Assembly: GCF_000337195.1 (NCBI RefSeq)
Contig: NZ_AOID01000011.1
Coordinates: forward strand, 1 to 38,027
Length of the DNA: 38,027 bases
Origin: Natrinema versiforme JCM 10478
GTDB taxonomy: Archaea > Halobacteriota > Halobacteria > Halobacteriales > Natrialbaceae
Reading direction: 5' to 3'
Position numbers and translations under genes: made by a program. How positions within the stretch are numbered: position 1 is the stretch's first letter; each line of letters starts with the position of its first letter. Below are positions 1 to 7,889 of this stretch, one piece after another. The notes under the pieces are model-generated. The model ran no database searches. It was not told where the DNA came from and worked only from the letters and a program-made list of their open reading frames with translations.

Positions 1-202
1 CGAGCACCGTCGGCGGCGAGGACGGCGCGATCACGATCGGCTCGAGCGACGTACCCCGAAGCCACGCGAGGACGTGACCGAACGCGTAGGCGAAGCCGAA
101 AAACCCCACCGCGGAGACGACGAGCCACTGCAGGGCGACCGATCGCGTGAGTCGAAACGTCGCGATCGATCGACGGGTCGGGACGTGATCCGAACGGCTC
201 AC
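1..202 (-). CDS. Membrane protein, N-terminal fragment (runs off left edge)
   Basis: Reading the minus strand from a GTG at 202 gives an open frame to the window edge. It starts VSRSDHVPTRRS and is followed by a basic stretch and one clear hydrophobic segment at about residues 27-47 (LQWLVVSAVGFFGFAYAFG). This is the pattern of a cytoplasmic N-terminus leading into a first transmembrane helix. A second in-frame GTG at 223 would add seven residues (VARKSRV). Only about 67 residues are visible, so the family cannot be named. The gene lies close to heme-oxidase assembly genes, but nothing in the visible part proves a link. That it is a real membrane protein is fairly secure; its function is unknown. 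Confidence 0.5.
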   Translation of the reverse strand, partial: MSRSDHVPTRRSIATFRLTRSVALQWLVVSAVGFFGFAYAFGHVLAWLRGTSLEPIVIAPSSPPTVL

Positions 203-303
203 GACGCGAGACTTGCGGGCCACCGAAAAATCGGTGTCGATGTTCGGACCGCGACTCGGCCGGAACCGACAGTTTCCCGGTGGTCGATCCACGAGGACCG
301 ACC

Positions 304-585
304 ATGACCGACGATCGGACGGCCGAAGCCGACGGCATCACGGCCACCTACAACGAGACGGAGACGGAGCGCGTCCTCGCGTTCGAGCGGGCGGCGGGCG
401 GCACGGCCGCGATCGCACAGAACCGCGAGGGGTACGCCATGCTGAAAGTGCGGCCGACGGCCGATGGCGACGAACTCGAGCGCTACTACGGGTTCGACAT
501 GGCGCTCGATCACGTCGGGGAACTGCTCGGCGTCTCGCCCCACGACCTCCCGATCCCGGAGGCGGCCGAAGATATGGGCATGTAG
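304..585 (+). CDS. Small conserved-type haloarchaeal protein, unknown function
   Basis: This is a 93-residue soluble acidic protein. I chose the ATG at 304 (MTDDRTAEADG) over the GTG at 280 because the extra N-terminal residues look like untranslated sequence. The centre alternates strands and helices (ITATYNETETERVLAFERA, then TAAIAQNREGYAMLKV). The C-terminus is a tidy LPIPEAAEDMGM helix, as in small haloarchaeal domains of unknown function; I recall a similar family numbered around DUF7111 but cannot confirm it. There is no Cys, metal motif, signal peptide or membrane helix. It diverges from the left-edge membrane protein and converges on the zinc-finger membrane protein one base downstream of its stop. 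Confidence 0.75.
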   Translation: MTDDRTAEADGITATYNETETERVLAFERAAGGTAAIAQNREGYAMLKVRPTADGDELERYYGFDMALDHVGELLGVSPHDLPIPEAAEDMGM

Positions 586-586
586 C

Positions 587-940
587 TCAGACGACGAACG
601 CCGCGAGGATCAACAGCCCGAAATAAAGCAGAACGAGCACGCCGAGGGCGTATAGCTGAAAGCGCCGCAGTGCCGTGTCTTCCTCGCGAACCGCCCGCTC
701 GACGGTTGCGCACTCGCGATCGGAGAGCCGACCGGGGTGCTCGAGGCCGCGGTGGAGCCGCTCGTATCGCGTTCGTCGGAACGGCCGGTCGCAGTACGGA
801 CAGCGCGCGGGCGGCTCGCCGCTGTGATCATTGTCCTCGAATTCACCGTCGGACGCAGTCGCTACGGCGGGGGCATCGACAGCGGGTGCGCGACCACGCG
901 ATTCGCTGGACACGGAACTGGCTACGAGAACCTGCCCCAT
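587..940 (-). CDS. Small C2H2 zinc-finger protein with C-terminal membrane helix
   Basis: The protein has 117 residues from the ATG at 940 (MGQVLVASSV). Longer in-frame starts would run into the divergent heme synthase gene. Residues 47-68 form a finger of the C-x2-C-x12-H-x4-H type (CPYC, then RLHRGLEHP; Cys47, Cys50, His63, His68). A charged helix follows (SDRECATVERAVREED), and the C-terminus is one hydrophobic helix (LYALGVLVLLYFGLLILAAF). It is therefore probably a tail-anchored membrane protein with a cytosolic zinc finger. I associate this architecture with a haloarchaeal DUF (DUF7410-like) found near oxidase genes, which is recall rather than proof. It is transcribed divergently from ctaB across a 125-base gap, which would fit co-regulation. 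Function unknown. Confidence 0.75.
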   Translation of the reverse strand: MGQVLVASSVSSESRGRAPAVDAPAVATASDGEFEDNDHSGEPPARCPYCDRPFRRTRYERLHRGLEHPGRLSDRECATVERAVREEDTALRRFQLYALGVLVLLYFGLLILAAFVV

Positions 941-1065
941 CGTTCTTCGGTCGCCTCTCGAGGACTGCGTCGTCGGCCGACAGACGCCCGGAAACTCGCC
1001 CCTGCTGATGGGAAAAAGCGGGAGCCCTAAATACGCGGAGTCGAAGGGTGTAGACGAGAATAGCC

Positions 1066-2496
1066 GTGGCAACAGAGTCGTTTCCCCGCCCGATCGGCAC
1101 GCGACGCCGCTTCTCCGCACTGCTCGCAGCGACCGCGCTCGGCGTCTACCTGCTCCTGATCGTCGGCGCGACGACGTCGCTGACGAACGCGGCCGCGTCG
1201 TGTTCAACGTGGCCGACCTGTCACGCGCCCGTCGACCCCTTGAGTCAGACCGAACTCGCGATCGCGTGGGCCCACCGACTCACGGCGGTCGTCGTCGGAC
1301 TGCTCGTCGCCGCGACCGCCGTCGCTGCGGTCCGTGGCGACACCTCGAGTCGTATCCGGACGACGCTCGTCGTCGCCGCCGCGCTCTACGTCGTCCAGAT
1401 CGGCGTCGGTGCCGTCACCGCCACGACCGGCCCCGCGGCGATTCTGCCCGGGCTCCACCTCGGACTCGGCCTCGTGATCTTCTCGGGGATCGTCCTCGCG
1501 CTTGCATGGGACCTCGAACTCGCGACCGGCAGCGAGGACGAGGACGGCATCGACTCGCCCGAACCGCTCGCGGACCTCGAGGAATCGGTGCCGACCGCCT
1601 CGGAACGCACGCTCCCATCGAGTCGCCTCGCTCGCGCTCGGCTCACCGCCTTCGCGTACTTCCAGATGATGAAACCGCGGCTGATGTGGCTGCTCTGTCT
1701 CGTCGCCGCCGCGGGGATGGCGCTGGCCGCCGGCCCCGGCCTCGAGATACCCACGATCATCGCGACGCTCGGCGGCGGCGTCCTCGCCATCGGTGCCTCG
1801 GGGACCTTCAACCACGTCCTCGAGCGTGATGTCGACCAGAAGATGTCGCGCACGGCCGACCGGCCGCTGGCGGTCGATCTGATCCCGGTTCGCAACGCCT
1901 TGTTGTTCGGTGCCGGGCTGACCGTCGCGTCGCTGGCCGCGTTCCTGACGATCAACCGGCTGGCCGCGGCCCTCGGGCTGGCCGCGATCATCTTCTACAG
2001 CGTGGTCTACACGCTCCTCCTCAAACCGAACACGGTCCAGAATACGGTCATCGGCGGCGCTGCGGGCGCGCTGCCCGCGCTCATCGGCTGGGCCGCCGTC
2101 ACGAACGAGATCGGCTGGCCCGGCCTCGCGCTCGCGGGCGTCATCTTCCTCTGGACGCCGGCGCACTTCTACAACCTCGCGCTGGCCTACAAGGACGACT
2201 ACGCCCGCGGCGGCTTCCCCATGATGCCAGTCGTCCGCGGCGAGACGGAGACGCGAAAGCAGATCATCTACTACATCGCCGCGACGCTCGTGAGTTCGAT
2301 CGCGCTGGCGTGGCTCACCGATCTCGGCGTACTGTACGCCGCAACGGTCGTCGTCTTCGGCGGGCTCTTCCTCTGGGCCGCCGTCCGACTCCACTTCGAG
2401 CAGACCGAGACCGCCGCGTTCCGTGCGTTCCACGCCTCGAACGCGTTCCTCGGGGCCGTGCTGGTCGCGATCCTCGTGGACGCGCTGGCGTTTTGA
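1066..2496 (+). CDS. ctaB: Fused heme A synthase-like (CtaA) / heme O synthase (CtaB)
   Basis: This is a 476-residue polytopic membrane protein starting at GTG 1066, with a TATA-like CTAAATAC about 35 bases upstream. Residues 1-155 resemble a half-size CtaA/COX15: the extracellular Cys pair CSTWPTC (Cys46, Cys52) matches the redox pair of bacterial CtaA, and His70 (WAHRL) and His131 (LHLGLG) are candidate heme ligands. Residues from about 197 are a UbiA-type prenyltransferase, with MMKPRLMWLL, then the Asp-rich NHVLERDVDQKM and SRTADRPL, and a second Asp motif at YKDDYARGG. CtaB adds a farnesyl group to heme B to give heme O, and CtaA oxidises heme O to heme A for cytochrome oxidase. The fusion suggests both steps on one polypeptide. 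The CtaB assignment is firm; activity of the CtaA half is inferred. Confidence 0.93.
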   Translation: MATESFPRPIGTRRRFSALLAATALGVYLLLIVGATTSLTNAAASCSTWPTCHAPVDPLSQTELAIAWAHRLTAVVVGLLVAATAVAAVRGDTSSRIRTTLVVAAALYVVQIGVGAVTATTGPAAILPGLHLGLGLVIFSGIVLALAWDLELATGSEDEDGIDSPEPLADLEESVPTASERTLPSSRLARARLTAFAYFQMMKPRLMWLLCLVAAAGMALAAGPGLEIPTIIATLGGGVLAIGASGTFNHVLERDVDQKMSRTADRPLAVDLIPVRNALLFGAGLTVASLAAFLTINRLAAALGLAAIIFYSVVYTLLLKPNTVQNTVIGGAAGALPALIGWAAVTNEIGWPGLALAGVIFLWTPAHFYNLALAYKDDYARGGFPMMPVVRGETETRKQIIYYIAATLVSSIALAWLTDLGVLYAATVVVFGGLFLWAAVRLHFEQTETAAFRAFHASNAFLGAVLVAILVDALAF

Positions 2497-2904
2497 GCCG
2501 GCGTGTGATTCTCAGGGTACGGGCACGCGACCCCTTTTCAGACGACGATCGGTGAGTCTCGCTCTCGGTAACGCTCTTCGCATCTGTTGACCATCGAGTA
2601 CACCCGACCGCACGCCGCGCGATCGGGGAAAATAGTTGTCACTTAATCCCCCTCGAGTCCGTACAGTCGATCCGGAGTACCCGTTACTGCTGATCGGACG
2701 GCATCTCGAGACGATGGCCGAACCACGAACTGGTGGGCCGCGGAGAAATGAGCGCTATCGATCAGCCAGTTCCGACCTCGAGCGTGGCGTCCCGCGGCCG
2801 AGCACACGACGGCTTCGAGAGCCGATATCGAGAAGAACAGGAATTCCGCAGCCGATCTTCGGTGTGGCTCGAGACCCTCTCACCGACCGAGCCACACCGC
2901 GCTC
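2497..2904. other. Gene-poor 408-base intergenic region
   Basis: I find no convincing gene between the heme synthase stop and the convergent anion transporter. Short open frames on the plus strand (one starts near 2748) are Arg/Ser-rich with no domain features. The last 45 bases hold the inverted repeat listed separately. An AT-rich stretch near 2630-2645 (GAAAATAGTTGTCACTTAAT) could be a promoter for an unrecognised RNA, but nothing downstream supports this. Confidence 0.5.
2860..2899 (-). terminator. Perfect 12-bp inverted repeat at the 3' end of the anion transporter
   Basis: CGGTGTGGCTCG at 2860-2871 is the exact reverse complement of CGAGCCACACCG at 2888-2899, with a 16-base loop. It begins 6 bases past the minus-strand transporter stop at 2905. 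A strong hairpin just after a stop codon suggests a transcript end or RNA-stabilising stem. There is no T-run after it, so classic intrinsic termination is not shown. Confidence 0.5.
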
Positions 2905-4527
2905 TCACCAGAGCAGGTGCGGCCAGACGAACGTGAACAGCACCCAGATGAGCCCGGTTAGGACGACGGTCATAATTGCGTTCAGCACGAGCCCTGCCCG
3001 GAGCATGTGGCGTTGCTCGACGTAGCCGCTACCGAAGACGATGGCGTTGGGCGGCGTCGCGACCGGGAGCGCGAAGGCGAAGCTCGCGGCGATCGCGCCG
3101 GCGACCGAGAGAAAGAGCGCGGTCGAGAAGTCGGTCAGCCCGAGCGTCGCCGAGAAGACGCTCCCGAGGCTGATCAGGATGGGGACGATGATGCTGGTCG
3201 TCGCGGAGTTCGACGTCATCTCGGTCAGGAAGATGACCAGCAACACGACCGCGCCGATGACGAGGACGATGGGTGCGCCGACGAGTCCGCTGAACACCGT
3301 GTTCGCGATCCACTCCGTCGCGCCCGTGTCAGCGAGCGCGTTCGCAAGCGAGATGCCGCCGCCGAACAGCAACAGCGTCCCCCAGTCGATGTCGACCAGT
3401 TCCTCCCACTCCATCGTGTCGGCCAGCACCAGCGCCGGCACCGCGGCGACGCCGACCATCACGTAATAGAGCAGTCCCTGATGGCCCTCGACGCCGAAAA
3501 CCGTCATCCCCTCGCCGCCGAAGAGAGTCGTCATCCAGGCGCTCGAGAGGTACGGCTCGAAGAACTCGCCGAGCCCACCAAGCATCCAGAGACCAGCCGT
3601 GGCGGCGAAGATGATGGCCACGCGCTTACCGCGGGGATCAAGGTCGCCCTCCGCCGCGAGTTGCTCTCGAGCGCTGGCTCGAGCGGCTCCGACGTCGGGA
3701 ACCTCCGGCGGATACAGCACGTAGGTGAGGATGAACCAGACGAGCGGAAGCGTCACGACGACGACCGGGAAGCCGACGAGGAACCAGTCGGTGAACCCGA
3801 TCTCGTAGTCCAGAATGGCGTTGAGCTGGCCCACGAGGATGGCGTTGGGCGGCGTGCCGATGATCGTCCCGACGCCGCCGACGCTGGCGGCGTAGGCGGT
3901 TCCGAGGAGCATCGAGATCTGGAGGTTCGTGAACGCGGCCGTCGATTCGGCGACCCCGCCGTCGGCGGCCGGTTCTTCGGAGACGTCAGCGCTTTGAGCC
4001 TCGGCCGCCGACGACGCGAGGTCGTCGCGGTCGAGGACCTGCGTGAGGACCCCGACCGCGATGGGGGTCATCATCGCGGCCGTTGCGGTGTTCGAGACCC
4101 ACATCGACAACACGGCGGTCACGACCATGATCGCGAAGATCAACCGTCGCGGCGAACTGCCCATCTTGGCGATGGAGTACAGCGCGATCCGCCGGTCGAT
4201 ATCGTACTTCTGAATCGCGTTCGCGAGCATGAACCCGGCCAGAAACAGGAAGATGATGTGGTCCGCGAACCCGACGAGTGCGGTGTCCATCGAGTCGTAG
4301 ACGCCGGTTCCGGTCAGCAATACGGGGATCGTCAGTGCGGTGACCGCGAGCGGCAGCGCACCGGTCACCCAGAGGAAGCCGGCGAAGAACATCGTCGCGA
4401 TGGCGTACTGGCCCGTCACCGAGAGTCCGGCCGGGGACGGGGCAGCTGCGATGGCAACCATCCCGATCCCCGCAAGGAGAAATTGTACTAATCGCTTGTT
4501 TAACCCACCCAATAGACCGTGTATCAT
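2905..4527 (-). CDS. SLC13/DASS family sodium:dicarboxylate or sulfate symporter
   Basis: The protein has 540 residues with 11 or more hydrophobic segments. The DASS substrate/sodium signature SNT occurs at 145-147 (MWVSNTATAAMMTP), followed by a TPPNAIL element. The inverted second repeat carries TSNSATTSIIVPI and TPPNAIVFGSG. This duplicated Ser-Asn-Thr/Pro-Pro-Asn-Ala layout is typical of the family, which couples sodium to uptake of di/tricarboxylates or inorganic anions. The substrate cannot be read from the sequence. An acidic cytosolic loop (about 170-205, rich in Ala, Ser, Asp and Glu) is a haloarchaeal insertion. The ATG at 4527 follows a TATA-like AT-rich block on the minus strand. 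The gene stands alone. Confidence 0.93.
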   Translation of the reverse strand: MIHGLLGGLNKRLVQFLLAGIGMVAIAAAPSPAGLSVTGQYAIATMFFAGFLWVTGALPLAVTALTIPVLLTGTGVYDSMDTALVGFADHIIFLFLAGFMLANAIQKYDIDRRIALYSIAKMGSSPRRLIFAIMVVTAVLSMWVSNTATAAMMTPIAVGVLTQVLDRDDLASSAAEAQSADVSEEPAADGGVAESTAAFTNLQISMLLGTAYAASVGGVGTIIGTPPNAILVGQLNAILDYEIGFTDWFLVGFPVVVVTLPLVWFILTYVLYPPEVPDVGAARASAREQLAAEGDLDPRGKRVAIIFAATAGLWMLGGLGEFFEPYLSSAWMTTLFGGEGMTVFGVEGHQGLLYYVMVGVAAVPALVLADTMEWEELVDIDWGTLLLFGGGISLANALADTGATEWIANTVFSGLVGAPIVLVIGAVVLLVIFLTEMTSNSATTSIIVPILISLGSVFSATLGLTDFSTALFLSVAGAIAASFAFALPVATPPNAIVFGSGYVEQRHMLRAGLVLNAIMTVVLTGLIWVLFTFVWPHLLW

Positions 4528-4562
4528 TGATACAGGCGTTGATAATCATTATTGTTATTAAG
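4528..4562 (-). promoter_or_regulatory. AT-rich promoter of the anion transporter
   Basis: Immediately upstream of the transporter start, the minus strand reads through CTTAATAACAATAATG, far richer in A+T than its surroundings. A TATA-like element here is 20-35 bases from the ATG, which fits a leaderless or short-leader haloarchaeal transcript. No inverted repeat or operator is evident within it. Confidence 0.4.
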
Positions 4563-4676
4563 CCTTTTCATCCGCGAGAGTGGGCGGTACGCTCACCCGC
4601 TTCGAGCGGCGTCTGCTACCCCTCTCGTGGACGACGGGGAATCCCAGCGAGCGCAGCGACGTTCCCCTTGCTCCGA

Positions 4677-4922
4677 TTAGAAGTGATCGACGATAGCCCA
4701 CAGCTGGTCGTCGGTGAGTTCTGCACAGTAGAGTTCCAAGAGCGTCTCCCGCCGCGTTCGAGAGAGGGATCGACTGCCGCTCTCGAGCATCGAGATGTGG
4801 GCCTGCATGAGTTCGTCGACTTCCCGTTCGACCGCGCGTTGGTCGTATCCGGCGGCGACCCGGAGAAGCCGCCACGCACGCGGCGAAATGCCGTCGAGAT
4901 CGGGAACGTCGGACGCGACCAT
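4677..4922 (-). CDS. Small helix-turn-helix DNA-binding protein (Xre-like)
   Basis: This 81-residue protein starts at the ATG at 4922. The centre matches an Xre/Cro-type HTH: WRLLRVAAGYDQRAVEREVD (helices 1-2), then MQAHISMLESGSRSLSRTRR (recognition helix with the usual S/E-x-G turn), then a short C-terminal helix ETLLELYCAELTDDQLW. The domain fills the protein, with no ligand or dimerisation extension. This size and pattern are common among haloarchaeal single-domain regulators or antitoxin-like HTH proteins. No toxin partner is visible: the neighbours are an anion transporter and a peptidase. The target is unknown; it may act on itself or on the transporter promoter 115-155 bases away. Confidence 0.82.
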   Translation of the reverse strand: MVASDVPDLDGISPRAWRLLRVAAGYDQRAVEREVDELMQAHISMLESGSRSLSRTRRETLLELYCAELTDDQLWAIVDHF

Positions 4923-5018
4923 GAGAGTCAGTACGAGTGAAATGAGAGCCGTCGTTGAAATGTGCTTCGTCGGGAGTCGCGATCACGTGCCGCCATTCGC
5001 CCCGAATGAGACCGCGGG

Positions 5019-6086
5019 TCAGAGCGTGTAGTCGTATTCGCCGTCTTCGGTCGCGAGGAAGGTCTCGAGCAGGTCGATCGTCGCCGCGATGTCGTCGACG
5101 TGGGCGGTCTCGGTCACGGTGTGGAGATAGCGGGTCGGGACGGAGATCGCGCCGACGGGTTTCGCGCCCGAGGACTGCTGGAAGCCGGCGGTGTCGGTGC
5201 CGCCGGCGGGCAGGATCTCGAGTTGGTGCTCGATCTCCTCGTCCTCGGCGAGCGACTGGAGCCGGCCGTGGAGCTTCGGGTTGGTGATGACGCTCGAGTC
5301 CTTGAGTTTGATCGCGGTGCCGTCGCCGAGTTCGGTGACGTGCGAGCCGGCGTCGAAGCCGGGGATGTCGTTGGCGACGGTGACGTCCAGCGCGATCGCG
5401 AGGTCGGGGTCGATATCGACGCCGAGGGCACGAGCGCCGCGGAGGCCGACCTCCTCCTGGGCGGTCGCACAGAAGTGAACCGTCACCTCGGGATCGGTCA
5501 GCCGGCGGGCCGCCTCGAGCATGGCGAACAGACAGACCCGGTCGTCTAACGCCTTCCCGGTGATCGTCTCGCCGACGCGCTCGGTGGTCTGGGCCATCGT
5601 GACGAGGTCGCCGGGCGAGACGCGCTCGGTGAGTTCCTCGTAGGGGAGGCCGGGGTCGACGACGACGTCCTCGACCTCGGGGGGCTTCTCCCGCTCGCTC
5701 TCGTCTAACGTGTGGGGCGGCGGCGAGCCGATGACCGCGGGGATGTCCCCGTTTTCGCCGTGGATCGTCACCCGCTGGGCCTTCAACACCCTCGCGTCCC
5801 AGCCGCCGAGCGCGTCGAGTTCGACGAAGCCGTAGCCGTCGTCGTCGCCGCGGACGTGGCGCACCATGAAGCCGATCTCGTCCATGTGTGCCGCGACGGC
5901 CACCGAGTAGTCGCTCTCGCCCTCGAGCGTGCCGACGACGTTGCCCATCGCGTCGGTACGCACGCGGTCGACCGAGTCCTCGAACTCCCGGACGACGAGT
6001 TCGCGAACGCGATCCTCGTAGCCGGGGACGCCACTCGTCTCCGTCAGCTCCGTCAGGAGGGATAGATCGAACGGAACGGTTGTCAT
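5019..6086 (-). CDS. M42 family metallo-aminopeptidase (FrvX/TET-like)
   Basis: The protein has 355 residues, the usual M42 length. The dinuclear-metal ligands can all be placed: His67 (AAHMDEIGF), a bridging Asp at 181/182 (KALDDR), catalytic Glu211 with ligand Glu212 (AQEEVGLRGA), Asp234 (ALDVT) and His322 (TRYLHT). The segment at about 75-165 is the dimerisation/PDZ-like insert of this family. Such enzymes are cytosolic, often dodecameric (TET) aminopeptidases that trim peptides released by the proteasome. Substrate preference (Glu/Asp or hydrophobic N-termini) cannot be told. It is divergent from the thiolase gene and probably monocistronic. Confident as a family member. Confidence 0.95.
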   Translation of the reverse strand: MTTVPFDLSLLTELTETSGVPGYEDRVRELVVREFEDSVDRVRTDAMGNVVGTLEGESDYSVAVAAHMDEIGFMVRHVRGDDDGYGFVELDALGGWDARVLKAQRVTIHGENGDIPAVIGSPPPHTLDESEREKPPEVEDVVVDPGLPYEELTERVSPGDLVTMAQTTERVGETITGKALDDRVCLFAMLEAARRLTDPEVTVHFCATAQEEVGLRGARALGVDIDPDLAIALDVTVANDIPGFDAGSHVTELGDGTAIKLKDSSVITNPKLHGRLQSLAEDEEIEHQLEILPAGGTDTAGFQQSSGAKPVGAISVPTRYLHTVTETAHVDDIAATIDLLETFLATEDGEYDYTL

Positions 6087-6247
6087 GATCGTACGTGTGA
6101 CGCCATGTGATATAAGGTCGTGGAAAGGAGCGAGGGCTGACCGGTGGAGTGCAAGCGCCGCTCCGGCCGTCGAACAGTCCGCTTCCGATGAGTGTCCCCG
6201 GTCGTAACCGCGGAGTATTAACGGATCCGTCCACTACCCGTGTGTAT

Positions 6248-7414
6248 ATGAGTGACGTACGTGTTGCGGGCACAGGGCTGACGTCGTTCGGGAACAGTCC
6301 CGAACGGACCGGCCGAGACCTCTTCGCCGAAGCGAGCATCGCTGCCTTCGAGGAAAGCGGCGTTCCTCGAGACGATGTCGAGGCCGTCCTCTACGGTAAC
6401 TTCATGGGCGAACTCTCCGAACATCAGGGCCATCAGGGCCCGCTGATGGCCGAAGCGGCGGGGGTACAAGCTCCCGCGACCCGCTACGAGTCCGCGTGTG
6501 CCTCGAGCGGCGTCGCGGTCCGCGAGGCGGTCACACGGATCCGCAACGGCGAGAACGACGTGTTGCTCGTCGGCGGCGCGGAACGCATGACCAACCTCGG
6601 CACCGCGGGCGCGACCGAGGCGCTCGCGATCGCCGCGGACGACCTCTGGGAGGTGCGGGCCGGGGTGACCTTCCCCGGTGCGTACGCGCTGATGGCACAG
6701 GCCTACTTCGACGAGTTCGGCGGCGAACACGAGGACCTGGCCCACATCGCGGTGAAAAACCACGAGAACGCCCTCACCAATGAGAAGGCCCAGTACCAGA
6801 GCGCGATCGAGGTCGCGGACGTCCTCGAGGCCCCGCCGGTCTCCGAACCGCTCGGCCTCTACGACGCCTGTCCGATCTCCGACGGCGCGTCCGCGCTCGT
6901 CCTGACGAGCGAGTCCTACGCCGAAGAGCACGACCTCGAGGCCCCGGTCGCGATCACGGGCACGGGACAAGGCGGCGACCGAATGGCCCTCCACGACCGC
7001 GAGCACCTCGCCCGCTCGCCCGCGGCCCGCGAGGCCGGCGCGGAGGCCTACGCCGACGCCGGCGTCGACGCCGGCGACGTGGACTTCGCGGAAGTCCACG
7101 ACTGCTTTACGATCGCCGAAGTGCTCGCGCTCGAGGCCTTGGACCTCGAGCCGATCGGCGAGGGAATTTCGGCGGCCCGGAACGGGCGAACGACTGCGGA
7201 CGGCGAGACGCCGATCAATCTCTCGGGCGGGCTGAAGGCCAAGGGCCACCCGGTCGGGGCGACCGGTGCGTCCCAGATCGCCGAGGTCACCGATCTGCTG
7301 GCCGGCGAGCATCCCAACAGCGAGTACGTCGCGGACGCGACGACCGGTGTCGCCCACAACGCGGGTGGCACCGTCGCGAGCGCGACCGTTCACATCCTGG
7401 AGGTGACGAACTGA
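6248..7414 (+). CDS. Thiolase family protein (acetyl-CoA acyltransferase, SCPx-like)
   Basis: The protein has 388 residues from the ATG at 6248 (MSDVRVAGTG). An upstream in-frame start would add about 33 residues with no thiolase character. Catalytic features are Cys84 in ESACASSG (acyl acceptor), HDCFTIAE, and GGLKAKGHPVGATG, which supplies the catalytic His near the C-terminus. It belongs to the archaeal/SCP-x subgroup that condenses or cleaves acyl-CoA. The stop overlaps the start of the DUF35 protein by one base, the standard arrangement for archaeal thiolases. In methanogens thiolase, HMG-CoA synthase and DUF35 form a channelling complex. No HMG-CoA synthase is present here, so this pair could serve either mevalonate entry or fatty/branched-acid degradation. 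Confidence 0.94.
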   Translation: MSDVRVAGTGLTSFGNSPERTGRDLFAEASIAAFEESGVPRDDVEAVLYGNFMGELSEHQGHQGPLMAEAAGVQAPATRYESACASSGVAVREAVTRIRNGENDVLLVGGAERMTNLGTAGATEALAIAADDLWEVRAGVTFPGAYALMAQAYFDEFGGEHEDLAHIAVKNHENALTNEKAQYQSAIEVADVLEAPPVSEPLGLYDACPISDGASALVLTSESYAEEHDLEAPVAITGTGQGGDRMALHDREHLARSPAAREAGAEAYADAGVDAGDVDFAEVHDCFTIAEVLALEALDLEPIGEGISAARNGRTTADGETPINLSGGLKAKGHPVGATGASQIAEVTDLLAGEHPNSEYVADATTGVAHNAGGTVASATVHILEVTN

Positions 7415-7803
7415 TGAGCGACTCCGAGGTTCACGACGCCGGCTTCGACGACTGGCTCGCGGCCGCTGAGGAGGGGACCGCCTATTACCTCGAGTGTGCC
7501 AACGGCCACGGTTCCCTGCCGCCGCGGCGGGTCTGTCCCGACTGCGGGTCGACCGACCTCGCCGAGGTCGACCTGCCCGAGACCGGCGAGATTCAGACGT
7601 TTACCGTCACCCACGTCCCGACGCCGGCATTCGAGGAGGACGCCCCCTACGCGACGGCCGTCGTCGACTTCGGCTCCGTTCGGCTGACCGGACAGGTCGT
7701 CGGGATCGATCCCGACGATGTCGAAACCGGGCTCTCGGTCGAACTCGAGATCACGGTTTCGGAGACGACGGGCGAACGCGTGATCGGACTCCGTCCGGCG
7801 TAG
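7414..7803 (+). CDS. Zn-ribbon/OB-fold acyl-CoA-binding partner protein (DUF35)
   Basis: This is a 129-residue protein whose ATG overlaps the thiolase TGA. The N-terminal helix (FDDWLAAAEEGTAYYLEC) is followed by a rubredoxin-like zinc ribbon (CANGHG, then CPDCGS). A five-stranded OB fold covers residues 58-125, with a typical GEIQTFTVTHVPTPAFEEDAPYA-like entry and VRLTGQVVG. DUF35 proteins bind CoA thioesters and sit between thiolase and its partner enzyme. The overlapping start strongly suggests a translationally coupled stoichiometric complex with the upstream thiolase. The first ribbon knuckle is C-x3-H rather than C-x2-C, so zinc may be weak or absent. Confidence 0.93.
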   Translation: MSDSEVHDAGFDDWLAAAEEGTAYYLECANGHGSLPPRRVCPDCGSTDLAEVDLPETGEIQTFTVTHVPTPAFEEDAPYATAVVDFGSVRLTGQVVGIDPDDVETGLSVELEITVSETTGERVIGLRPA

Positions 7804-7820
7804 CGGTTTTTCGGCTTCGA
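7804..7820 (+). terminator. T-run after the thiolase/DUF35 operon
   Basis: Right after the DUF35 stop the plus strand reads CGGTTTTTCGG, a five-T run in GC-rich sequence. Haloarchaeal transcripts commonly end at short T-runs, and the next gene is convergent. The evidence is weak and positional only. Confidence 0.3.
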
Positions 7821-7889
7821 ACGACGTAATTCGGCGGCGAGTCGGATTTCGAGGCGAAGACAGGTTTTATCGACTGTTCGACTGCTCGA

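Noticed and set aside
4677-4922. The small HTH protein as the antitoxin of a toxin-antitoxin pair.
   Set aside because: No adjacent small toxin-like frame; the neighbours are a transporter and a full-length aminopeptidase.
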